Positions 1 through 6,374 of a stretch of 64,000 nt of DNA are shown in pieces; position 1 is the first letter of the stretch; every line of letters starts with the position of its first letter. The notes beneath the pieces were generated by a model. That model ran no database searches, was not told the DNA's origin, and saw only the letters and a program-made list of their open reading frames with translations. Source of the DNA: an uncultured Clostridia bacterium (lineage in GTDB: Bacteria; Bacillota; Clostridia; Oscillospirales; CAG-272); assembly GCA_946407735.1 (NCBI GenBank), contig CAMJPL010000008.1, positions 1 to 64,000 on the forward strand, given 5' to 3'. The position numbers and the translations under genes are program-made.

Positions 1-557
1 CAGTAATTTCAAACAGCGAAACTGAGTGTAGCATAGATAGCTTATTAAGATTCTTGAATAATACGAAAAATTTATTTAACGTTGCAGTAACCAGAGCAAG
101 AGCTGCGCTGATAGTTGTTGGGAATAAAAAATACTGCAAAGAAGCAGGTATCGACTACTTGACTAAATTCGTGAATCATTGCGAAATTACAGAAGCTAAC
201 AGAAAAACCTTAATAAACATCGGCAACAATGATGTAAAAAGATTTGAATCTAAATGGGAAATGTTATTAAGTAAAGCTTTAGAAAAAGAAGGTATTATAA
301 CACAATCACAATACACTGTTGACATGTACAGGCTTGATCTCGCACTGTTTAATGGTAACAGTAAACTTGATATAGAGGTCGATGGAGAATACTACCACAA
401 AAGTTGGAACGGAGAACTATGCTATAGAGATCAGCTTCGAAATGAACATATGTTCAGCAAAGGATGGGATGTAAAAAGATTTTGGGTTTACCAGATCCAA
501 GATGATTTACCGTATTGTATAAATCAAATAAAACAATGGATGTTGACACATAGCTAA
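1..557 (+). CDS. C-terminal part of a superfamily 1 helicase with a DUF559/Vsr-like nuclease end (5' end outside window)
   Basis: The reading frame is open to the left edge of the window (frame starting at base 3), so this is the 3' end of a larger gene. The visible part begins with NVAVTRARAALIVVGN (about positions 78-125), which matches helicase motif VI of UvrD/Dna2-type superfamily 1 helicases. About 70 residues later comes a restriction-like segment, LDLALF followed by LDIEVDGEYYH, the D...E-V-D pattern of DUF559/Vsr-type nuclease domains, and a final basic/aromatic helix. Helicase plus C-terminal nuclease fusions of this sort are common in DNA-processing and phage-defence proteins. The base composition is clearly AT-rich and A-ending codons dominate, unlike the GC-rich kinase that starts 9 bp downstream, which suggests horizontal acquisition. 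Family assignment is good; the exact biological role cannot be judged without the missing N-terminal part. Confidence 0.75.
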   Translation, partial: VISNSETECSIDSLLRFLNNTKNLFNVAVTRARAALIVVGNKKYCKEAGIDYLTKFVNHCEITEANRKTLINIGNNDVKRFESKWEMLLSKALEKEGIITQSQYTVDMYRLDLALFNGNSKLDIEVDGEYYHKSWNGELCYRDQLRNEHMFSKGWDVKRFWVYQIQDDLPYCINQIKQWMLTHS

Positions 558-566
558 AATACAATT

Positions 567-1589
567 ATGTCCAGAATAATATCCTACGGCGAATACATGC
601 TCCGGCTCAGTCCGCCCGGAGCGCTCCGCTTCACGCAGACGCCGGCTCTCGATATGCTGTGGGGCGGAGCGGAGGCCAATACCTGCGCGGCGCTGGCCCA
701 GCTCGGAGCCGACGTCGGCTTCGTCACGGCGATGCCGGACAACGATATCGGACAGGCGGGGATAAACGAGCTGAGGCGCGTCGGCGTCGACACCTCGGCG
801 ATAGTGCGCACCGGCGACCGTGTCGGGATCTACTACTGCGAAAACGGCGCTTCGATCCGCGCCGGTCAGGTGATATACGACAGGAAGAACTCCGCCGTCG
901 CCGAAGCCGATCCGTCGGAATACAGCTGGAGCAGCCTTCTCTGCGGCTGCGGATGGCTCCATCTCACCGGCATAACTCTCGCGATAAGCGAAAAAGCGCG
1001 GGAATCCTGCCGCCGCGCCGCTCAGGAGGCCAAGCGGCGCGGGGTATATGTCTCGTTCGATATAAACTACCGCTCAAAGCTGTGGGATATTTCCGAGGCG
1101 TCGAAGGTGATAAAGGGCTTTATGCCGGCGGTGGATCTTCTGTTCTGCGGCTACGGCGATCTCGCCCCGATATTCGGCGTATCGTCGGATCTCGCGGGAG
1201 ACGATCCCGACAACATCCCCGACGGGGCGTATCTTGACGTCAGCCGTCAGATGTACGAGCGGTTCGGCACGACACGCATCGTATTCTCGATGCGCCGCAC
1301 GATACAGGCGGACGAGACGGAATACGGCCTCCGCCTGACGGACGCCGCTTCGGGCGGGATGTACGATTCCAGAAGATATCACATCGACGCCGTTGACCGC
1401 GTGGGAGCCGGCGACGCCGCCGACGCAGGGGTCATCTTCTCGTCGATGCGCGGCGACGAGCCGCAGCGAATCGTCGAATTCGGCGCGGCCTGCGGCGCGA
1501 TAAAGCATACTGTCAGGGGCGATCTGACCGCGGCGTCGCTCGCCGACGTCGAGAACGTGATGCGCGGCGGTCTGCGCGTGAGGCGCTGA
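567..1589 (+). CDS. kdgK: PfkB-family sugar kinase, probably 2-keto-3-deoxygluconate kinase
   Basis: A 340-residue ribokinase/PfkB-fold kinase that would phosphorylate a sugar acid with ATP, most likely 2-keto-3-deoxygluconate, in the cytoplasm. The N-terminal substrate-binding part has GGAEANTCAALAQLG (about residues 32-46), and the C-terminal signature DRVGAGDAADAG carries the catalytic Asp of the GAGD motif; the usual GAGDAFxAG is here GAGDAADAG. Length fits the family. No Shine-Dalgarno is visible before the ATG, only an AT-rich leader. The next gene, a threonine-aldolase-like enzyme, starts 5 bp after the stop, so the two are probably co-transcribed. KDG kinase would fit a pectin/uronate-degrading organism, consistent with the rhamnosidases downstream. 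Other PfkB substrates (fructose, ribose) remain possible. Confidence 0.8.
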   Translation: MSRIISYGEYMLRLSPPGALRFTQTPALDMLWGGAEANTCAALAQLGADVGFVTAMPDNDIGQAGINELRRVGVDTSAIVRTGDRVGIYYCENGASIRAGQVIYDRKNSAVAEADPSEYSWSSLLCGCGWLHLTGITLAISEKARESCRRAAQEAKRRGVYVSFDINYRSKLWDISEASKVIKGFMPAVDLLFCGYGDLAPIFGVSSDLAGDDPDNIPDGAYLDVSRQMYERFGTTRIVFSMRRTIQADETEYGLRLTDAASGGMYDSRRYHIDAVDRVGAGDAADAGVIFSSMRGDEPQRIVEFGAACGAIKHTVRGDLTAASLADVENVMRGGLRVRR

Positions 1590-1594
1590 ATTAT

Positions 1595-2650
1595 ATGGAA
1601 AAGCTTCATTTCGCCTCAGATTATATGGAGGGAGCGCATCCCGACGTTCTGAAGGCGCTGTGCGATACAAATCCACTGTCGACGCCGGGATACGGCGGCG
1701 ACGCGTTCTGCGTCGAGGCGGCCGATCTGATACGGGATGCCTGCCGCTGCCAAGGCGCCGCCGTGTATTTTCTCACCGGCGGGACACAGACTAACGAAAC
1801 GGTCATATCGGCTCTGCTGAAACCGTGGGAGGGGGTTATCGCCGCCGACAGCGGGCATATCTCGGTGCATGAGGCCGGAGCGATAGAACACGGCGGACAC
1901 AAGGTGCTGACTATCCCGCAGGCGGACGGCAAGCTGTCAGCCGACGCCGTCAAAAGATACGTCGAGCGATTTTCGTCGGACGACAATCATGAGCACATGG
2001 TGTTCCCCGGCGCTGTGTACATCTCACAGCCGACCGAATTCGGCACGCTGTATTCCCTGTCCGAGCTCGAGGAGCTGTCCCGCGTCTGCCGACGCTCCGG
2101 GATCCGCCTCTACTGCGACGGCGCGAGGCTGGCATTCGCCCTCGGCTGTCCAGGCTGCGATGTGTCGCTTGCAGATATGGCGCGTCTGTGCGACGTGTTC
2201 TACATCGGCGGCACGAAATGCGGCGCGCTGCTCGGGGAGGCAGTCGTCATACCCGACCCGTCCGTTCTTCCTCACTTCTTCACCCTGATAAAGCAGCACG
2301 GCGCGCTGCTCGCGAAGGGGCGCATACTCGGAGTACAGTTCAGAGCGCTGTTCGAGAACGGACTTTACGAAAAGATAGGCAGAAATGCCGTCTTGTGCGC
2401 CGACAGGCTGAGAAATGCCTTCGAACATGCCGGATATAAGCTGATGTACAGCTCGCCGACGAACCAGCTGTTCGTGTCTCTTACGGATAAGGAGTATGAA
2501 TTTCTCTCCGAAAGGATCGAGATGAGCTTCTGGGACAGGGAGGACGGTCATGTCATCGTCCGCCTCGCCGCCGGATGGGCGACGGACGACCGCGCTGTCG
2601 ATGCGGCTGCGGATATCATACTTTCGTCGGGAAACGGAGACACGCCATGA
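1595..2650 (+). CDS. ltaE: Low-specificity threonine aldolase / beta-eliminating lyase (PLP enzyme)
   Basis: A 351-residue fold-type I PLP enzyme. The threonine aldolase signature is clear: the opening FASDYMEGAHPDVLKAL, GYGGDAF, then GGTQTNETVI for phosphate binding, the Asp of LYCDGARLAFAL that pairs with the pyridine nitrogen, and the Schiff-base lysine in YIGGTKCGALLGEA. It would cleave L-threonine or allo-threonine to glycine and acetaldehyde in the cytoplasm. It follows the sugar kinase by 5 bp, and its stop overlaps the start of the broken acetyltransferase (ATGA), so the three form one apparent operon. Length is normal for the family. Exact stereospecificity cannot be read from sequence. 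Confidence 0.85.
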   Translation: MEKLHFASDYMEGAHPDVLKALCDTNPLSTPGYGGDAFCVEAADLIRDACRCQGAAVYFLTGGTQTNETVISALLKPWEGVIAADSGHISVHEAGAIEHGGHKVLTIPQADGKLSADAVKRYVERFSSDDNHEHMVFPGAVYISQPTEFGTLYSLSELEELSRVCRRSGIRLYCDGARLAFALGCPGCDVSLADMARLCDVFYIGGTKCGALLGEAVVIPDPSVLPHFFTLIKQHGALLAKGRILGVQFRALFENGLYEKIGRNAVLCADRLRNAFEHAGYKLMYSSPTNQLFVSLTDKEYEFLSERIEMSFWDREDGHVIVRLAAGWATDDRAVDAAADIILSSGNGDTP

Positions 2651-3151
2651 CGGTAAGAAAAGCGGTACCCGCCGAGCTTGACCGGATAATGGAGATATAC
2701 CGCGCGGCTCAGGAATACATGATAATGTCCGGCAACCCGGATCAGTGGGGACACAGATATCCCCCCGAGGGAGCTGATAGAATCGGATATCTCGGGAGGG
2801 CACTGCCATGTCATCCTCGACGGCGGTGAGATACGCGGCGTATTCGCGCTGTTCAGCGAGCCCGATCCGACTTACGGCGTGATCGAAGACGGGCAGTGGC
2901 TGCACGGCGGACCGTATCTCACGATACACCGCGTCGCCGGAGACGGGAAAAGCCGCGGGATATTCGCCGCCGCGGCAGGATACTGCAAGGCCTTATCCGA
3001 CAGCATACGGATCGATACCCACAAAGACAACAAAACGATGCAGCGGTGCCTCGAAAGGTGCGGGTTCGCGCGCTGCGGACGGATAACTCTTGCCGACGGC
3101 TCTCCGCGCGAGGCATACCAGTGGACGGCGTCAGAAGCTAATCAGCCATGA
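2647..3151 (+). pseudogene. GNAT-family N-acetyltransferase interrupted by a +1 frameshift
   Basis: The ATG overlaps the stop of the aldolase gene. The first frame gives MTVRKAVPAELDRIMEIYRA ... QWGHRYPP and then goes out of register at a run of six C bases (2761-2766), ending at a stop near 2829. Shifting to the next frame at the run restores a continuous product: PPRELIESDISGGHCHVILDGGEIRGVFALF, then VIEDGQWLHGGPY and THKDNKTMQRCLERCGFARCG, the acetyl-CoA-binding and C-terminal part of a GNAT of about 167 residues. Removing a single C repairs the gene. The protein would acetylate an unknown small molecule or peptide. Either this is a true recent pseudogene or a homopolymer sequencing/assembly error; the otherwise intact downstream frame suggests the change is very recent or artefactual. 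Confidence 0.85.
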
Positions 3152-3158
3152 AAATGAC

Positions 3159-3208
3159 GCATTTATTATAAAAAAAAAGTATATTCAGTTATTAGCAAAA
3201 ATAAATGC
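3159..3208. repeat. 9-bp inverted repeat GCATTTATT / AATAAATGC
   Basis: Perfect 9-bp arms at 3159-3167 and 3200-3208 separated by 32 bp of very AT-rich sequence, lying between the broken GNAT gene and the -35 box of the regulator promoter. It could be an AT-rich terminator-like hairpin for the upstream operon or part of the regulatory region. No function is assigned. Confidence 0.4.
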
Positions 3209-3209
3209 C

Positions 3210-3238
3210 TTGTTTTTTTAAAATATATCTGTTATAAT
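3210..3238 (+). promoter_or_regulatory. Sigma-A type promoter of the metal-dependent regulator
   Basis: TTGTTT at 3210-3215 and TATAAT at 3233-3238 are separated by 17 bp in an AT-rich spacer. Transcription would start near 3245, inside the palindrome at 3237-3252. Confidence 0.75.
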
Positions 3239-3252
3239 TAACCTCAGTTAAT
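3237..3252. promoter_or_regulatory. Palindromic candidate operator ATTAAC-CTCA-GTTAAT
   Basis: A perfect 6-bp inverted repeat with a 4-bp spacer overlaps the last base of the -10 box and the expected transcription start of the DtxR/MntR-like gene. The arrangement resembles the AT-rich palindromes described for MntR/SloR/ScaR-type manganese repressors in Firmicutes. Binding of the product of 3318-3701 would block its own promoter; this is inference from position and symmetry. Confidence 0.55.
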
Positions 3253-3317
3253 AAATTTGAACAATGGTTAAAAAAGCACGGGAATATTTTACCGTGATGC
3301 TGGAAGGAAGGCATGTC

Positions 3318-3701
3318 ATGGCTGGCAAACTGCGCAAATCGGCAGAAGATTATCTTGAAGCGATGCTGATGATGAAGGAAAAACACGGCTTCATCCGTTC
3401 CGTCGACGTATCGGAGCATCTGGGGGTCACGAAGCCCTCGGTAAGCTACGCGGTAAAGCATCTGCGTGAAAGCGGGCATATCGTCATGGACCGCGACGGA
3501 TTCATCACTCTGACCGACGCCGGGATGGAGATCGCCGCCGATATCTACAACCGTCACAAGAAGCTCACTCATTTCTTCACCGCGATCGGCGTCGACCCCG
3601 ATACCGCGCGCGAGGACGCCTGCAAGGTCGAGCACGATCTGTCCGCCGAGACGTTCAACGCGATATGCCGTTACGTCGAGTCGGTCAGCGCTTCGGAATG
3701 A
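3318..3701 (+). CDS. DtxR/MntR-family metal-dependent transcriptional regulator
   Basis: A 127-residue regulator. The N-terminal winged helix is clear: KLRKSAEDYLEAMLMM, then VDVSEHLGVTKPSVSYAVKHL as the helix-turn-helix and a wing with GFITLTDAG. The metal-binding/dimerisation half follows with RHKKLTHFF and the EDACKVEHDLSAE helix, whose Glu/His residues match metal ligands of MntR/DtxR proteins. There is no SH3-like third domain, as in MntR. The ATG at 3318 is chosen because GGAAGGAAG lies about 8 bp upstream and family members start close to the first helix; an in-frame ATG at 3264 would add 18 residues. It is monocistronic with its own promoter and probable autoregulatory operator, and no metal transporter gene is adjacent. 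Iron versus manganese specificity cannot be settled here. Confidence 0.88.
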   Translation: MAGKLRKSAEDYLEAMLMMKEKHGFIRSVDVSEHLGVTKPSVSYAVKHLRESGHIVMDRDGFITLTDAGMEIAADIYNRHKKLTHFFTAIGVDPDTAREDACKVEHDLSAETFNAICRYVESVSASE

Positions 3702-3755
3702 TCGGGCGCTGAGTCTTTTATCCCCTTCGGACGGCGCAAAATTAATAATATGCGC

Positions 3756-3784
3756 TTGATATGAGGGAGCGGATAGTATATAAT
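3756..3784 (+). promoter_or_regulatory. Near-consensus sigma-A promoter upstream of the zinc-ribbon gene
   Basis: TTGATA at 3756-3761 and TATAAT at 3779-3784 with a 17-bp spacer. The predicted start is near 3791, immediately before the hairpin at 3795-3815, so the first thing transcribed is a terminator-like structure. Confidence 0.7.
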
Positions 3785-3794
3785 AAAATCAGAG

Positions 3795-3820
3795 GCGGGA
3801 GGCTTTGCCGCCCGCTTTTT
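3795..3820 (+). terminator. Terminator-like hairpin in the leader of the zinc-ribbon gene
   Basis: GCGGG-A-GGC-TTT-GCC-G-CCCGC followed by TTTTT (3816-3820). It could end transcripts from the regulator gene, but it also lies within the leader made from the promoter at 3756-3784, about 40 bp before the ATG at 3856, so it could act as an attenuator. Confidence 0.65.
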
Positions 3821-3855
3821 GCTGATACCGGCCTGATGAAAGAAAGGACAGACAG

Positions 3856-4227
3856 ATGGAATTCGGTCAGGAACTGAAGAAAAAGCTCTCATACGCCGCA
3901 AAAGCCGTATCTCGCGGAGCGTCGCGTCTCACGGCCGAAGCCGGGCAAAGGATAAATACCGCTGTCGCGTCAAAGCGCGTCGACGACGCGATGAAGAAGC
4001 TCGGACGTCTTCGCTACGACGAGCTGACGCACGGAGCGGACGACGCCTCCCCCGCCGAAAACGCCGTGATAGCCGAGATCGAAGCCCTGATATCCGATCT
4101 CGAAAAGCTGAAAAACCGCGGCGCAGATGACAGCGCCTCCCGCGTCTGCCGCCGCTGCCGCTTCTGCGGAGCCGTGATATCCGACGACGCGATATACTGC
4201 TCAAAATGCGGCGGGAAGCAGGAATGA
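3856..4227 (+). CDS. Small protein with C-terminal zinc ribbon
   Basis: A 123-residue soluble protein. The first ~85 residues are charged and helical (predicted by eye), with no recognised domain; the last 30 carry CRRCRFCGAVISDDAIYCSKCGG, a zinc ribbon with the C-x2-C ... C-x2-C arrangement plus an extra Cys just upstream. The start is supported by AAAGGACAGACAG upstream of the ATG. It is transcribed from its own promoter with a hairpin in the leader. Such zinc-ribbon proteins often scaffold other proteins or bind nucleic acid, but no function is claimed here. A second zinc-ribbon protein of different architecture lies at 16760-17581. Confidence 0.8.
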   Translation: MEFGQELKKKLSYAAKAVSRGASRLTAEAGQRINTAVASKRVDDAMKKLGRLRYDELTHGADDASPAENAVIAEIEALISDLEKLKNRGADDSASRVCRRCRFCGAVISDDAIYCSKCGGKQE

Positions 4228-4279
4228 TCTCCTTGTCATCACACGTATATAAATCAATCTTTGTTCATCCAAACCACAA

Positions 4280-6178
4280 ATGATTGCACTCTCATGCGAG
4301 GATATCACCCTCGCCTTCGGCGCCGACACGATACTTGAGCACGTCAGCTTTTCGATAAACGACGGAGACAAGCTCGGGATAGTCGGCGTCAACGGAGCCG
4401 GAAAATCCTCACTGCTCAAGGTTATTACCGGCGAATACAGAGCCGAGAGCGGCTCGGTCTACATATCGAAGGACAAGACGGTCGCCATGCTGTCGCAAAA
4501 CGTCGGCATGGAATCCGAAAACACCGTCATCGACGAGATGTACTCCGCCTTCCCGCGCCTTATCGCGGACGAGAAGCGCCTCGCCGAGCTGAGAGCCTCC
4601 ATAGAGGCGGGCGATACCTCCCTCGCCTCGCAGTACAGCTCCCTCGAGGAATCCTTCACCCGAAGCGGAGGCTACGAGTTCCGCGGAAGATGCCGTGGCA
4701 TGCTGATAAATCTCGGCTTTGAGGAGCGTTTCCATTCGCTCCGCATCTCGTCGCTGTCGGGCGGGCAGAAGACCAGGGTCGCCCTCGCCCGCATGCTGCT
4801 CACGGCGCCGGATATCATGATCCTCGACGAGCCGACGAACCACCTCGACGTAAAATCACTTTTCTGGCTCGAGAACTATCTCAAGGCCTCGCCGCTGACA
4901 ATAATCGTCGTCTCGCACGACAGATATTTCCTCGACGTCGTGACGAACAAGACCCTCGATATCGAAAACCGCCGCGCGAAGCTCTATCTCGGCAATTACA
5001 CGACCTACCGGCAGAAAAAGGAGACCGACCGGGAGGTGCAGATGCGCCATTACATAAACCAGCAGCGCGAGATAGAGCGCATCGAGAAGATCATCGAGCA
5101 GCAGCACAGATGGAACCGTGAGAGGAACATCCGCACCGCCGAGAGCAAGCAGAAGCAGATCGACCGGATGGAGAAGATCGACCGCCCCGACGCCCTGCCT
5201 GAGACGGTAAGGATGCGCTTCGTCTCGAGCGGCGAGATTGTCGGCTCGGTCATGAGCTTCCGCGGACTTTCGAAGGGCTATCCCGGAAAGCCGCTGTTCC
5301 GAGATCTGACCGCCGAGATAAACAAGAGCGAACGCGTCTTCATAACCGGGGACAACGGCTGCGGCAAATCCACGCTGATAAAGATAATCGCCGGCAAGGA
5401 AAAGGCCGACAGCGGCTTCATCGAGCCGGGCTACAACGTCACGATCGGATATTACGATCAGGAAAACCAGAACCTCGACCCTTTAAACACAGTCATCGAC
5501 GAGCTGTGGAACTGCGAGCCGAACCTCTCCGAAACCGAGGTCAGGAACGCTCTGGCGCTGTTCCTGTTCAAAAGCGACGACGTGGCGAAGAAGGTGTCGG
5601 TGCTGTCCGGCGGCGAGAGGGCCCGTCTGACGCTCGCCAAGCTTCTGCTAAAGAAGATGAATCTGCTCGTGCTCGACGAGCCGACGAACCATCTCGACAT
5701 AGGCTCGCGCGAGGCGCTCGAGAACGCCGTCGCGGAATTTGACGGCACGGTCATAGCCGTTTCGCACGACCGATATTTCATCAGCCGTCTCGCGACGCGC
5801 ATCCTCGACTTCAACGCCGTCACCCAGGGCGAGATCTACGACTATCACGGCGGTTACGGGGATTACATCGAGTTCAGGGACAAGGTGCTGAATCCAGCGC
5901 AGGAGAAAGCCGCTCCGGTCGTCACCGACGCGAAGCAGGCTTATCTTGAGAGCAAAAGGAACGCCGCCGAGAAGCGTAAGCATGAGAACGCCCTGCGCAG
6001 GACAAAGGAACGTATCTCTGCCCTCGAGAATGAGATATCCGACATCGACGAACAGATGAAGGGCGAAGCCGACACCAACGCCGAGCTTTTGTCCGAGCTC
6101 TATGAGAAAAAAGAGAGAGCCGAGACCGAGCTGCTTGAGCTGTACGAAAAGCTCGAGGAGCTGGGAGGCGAAATATAA
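4280..6178 (+). CDS. ABC-F family ATPase (ribosome-associated, no membrane domain)
   Basis: A 632-residue tandem ABC ATPase. The first cassette has Walker A GVNGAGKSS at residues 36-44, signature LSGGQKTR and Walker B ILDEPTNHLD followed by the SHDRYFLD switch; the second has GDNGCGKST, LSGGERARL and LVLDEPTNHLD with SHDRYFISR. There are no transmembrane segments, and the duplicated EPTNHLD motif is diagnostic of ABC-F proteins, which act on the ribosome (EttA, Uup, YfmR, antibiotic-protection types). The linker between cassettes (about residues 230-310) is rich in charged helices, and the C-terminus ends in a coiled coil of about 80 residues, as in Uup/YdiF. It is followed by a clear terminator. 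Whether it is housekeeping or an antibiotic-resistance variant cannot be told from sequence. Confidence 0.92.
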   Translation: MIALSCEDITLAFGADTILEHVSFSINDGDKLGIVGVNGAGKSSLLKVITGEYRAESGSVYISKDKTVAMLSQNVGMESENTVIDEMYSAFPRLIADEKRLAELRASIEAGDTSLASQYSSLEESFTRSGGYEFRGRCRGMLINLGFEERFHSLRISSLSGGQKTRVALARMLLTAPDIMILDEPTNHLDVKSLFWLENYLKASPLTIIVVSHDRYFLDVVTNKTLDIENRRAKLYLGNYTTYRQKKETDREVQMRHYINQQREIERIEKIIEQQHRWNRERNIRTAESKQKQIDRMEKIDRPDALPETVRMRFVSSGEIVGSVMSFRGLSKGYPGKPLFRDLTAEINKSERVFITGDNGCGKSTLIKIIAGKEKADSGFIEPGYNVTIGYYDQENQNLDPLNTVIDELWNCEPNLSETEVRNALALFLFKSDDVAKKVSVLSGGERARLTLAKLLLKKMNLLVLDEPTNHLDIGSREALENAVAEFDGTVIAVSHDRYFISRLATRILDFNAVTQGEIYDYHGGYGDYIEFRDKVLNPAQEKAAPVVTDAKQAYLESKRNAAEKRKHENALRRTKERISALENEISDIDEQMKGEADTNAELLSELYEKKERAETELLELYEKLEELGGEI

Positions 6179-6210
6179 GAGCGGAAGCCGCCGGCCTCCG
6201 CTCTTTTTTA
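6178..6210 (+). terminator. Rho-independent terminator of the ABC-F gene
   Basis: AGAGCGGA (6178-6185, overlapping the stop codon) pairs with TCCGCTCT (6197-6204 region) around a GC-rich loop and is followed by a T-run to 6209. Confidence 0.85.
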
Positions 6211-6241
6211 TGTTTATTGTTATTATTTATACCTACTATAA

Positions 6242-6316
6242 GCAGGGGAGGGGAAAAACCTTTTCGAGAAAAGGTTTTTCCCCTCCCCTGCACCCCACCC
6301 TTTTTCCAAAAGCTTT
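6242..6316. repeat. Long perfect palindrome with conserved 3' tail, copy 1
   Basis: Arms 6242-6265 and 6268-6291 form a perfect 24-bp inverted repeat with only a 2-bp centre (GA); arm composition is GGGGAGGGG then AAAAACCTTTT. The palindrome is followed by ACCCCACCCTTTTTCCAAAAGCTTT (6292-6316). A second element of the same design lies at 30532-30610. It sits between the convergent ABC-F and rhamnosidase genes, downstream of a separate terminator, so it is not simply that gene's terminator. It would form a very stable RNA or cruciform hairpin on either strand. Confidence 0.85.
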
Positions 6317-6374
6317 ACTAAAGGCAAGCAATTTATTGCAATATCTATTGATGATAGTATGATATCAATAAAAT

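Noticed and set aside
6330-6374. TATTGAT ... ATCAATA inverted repeat after the rhamnosidase gene
   Set aside because: Only 7-bp AT arms and no T-run on the minus strand, so not a convincing terminator or operator.
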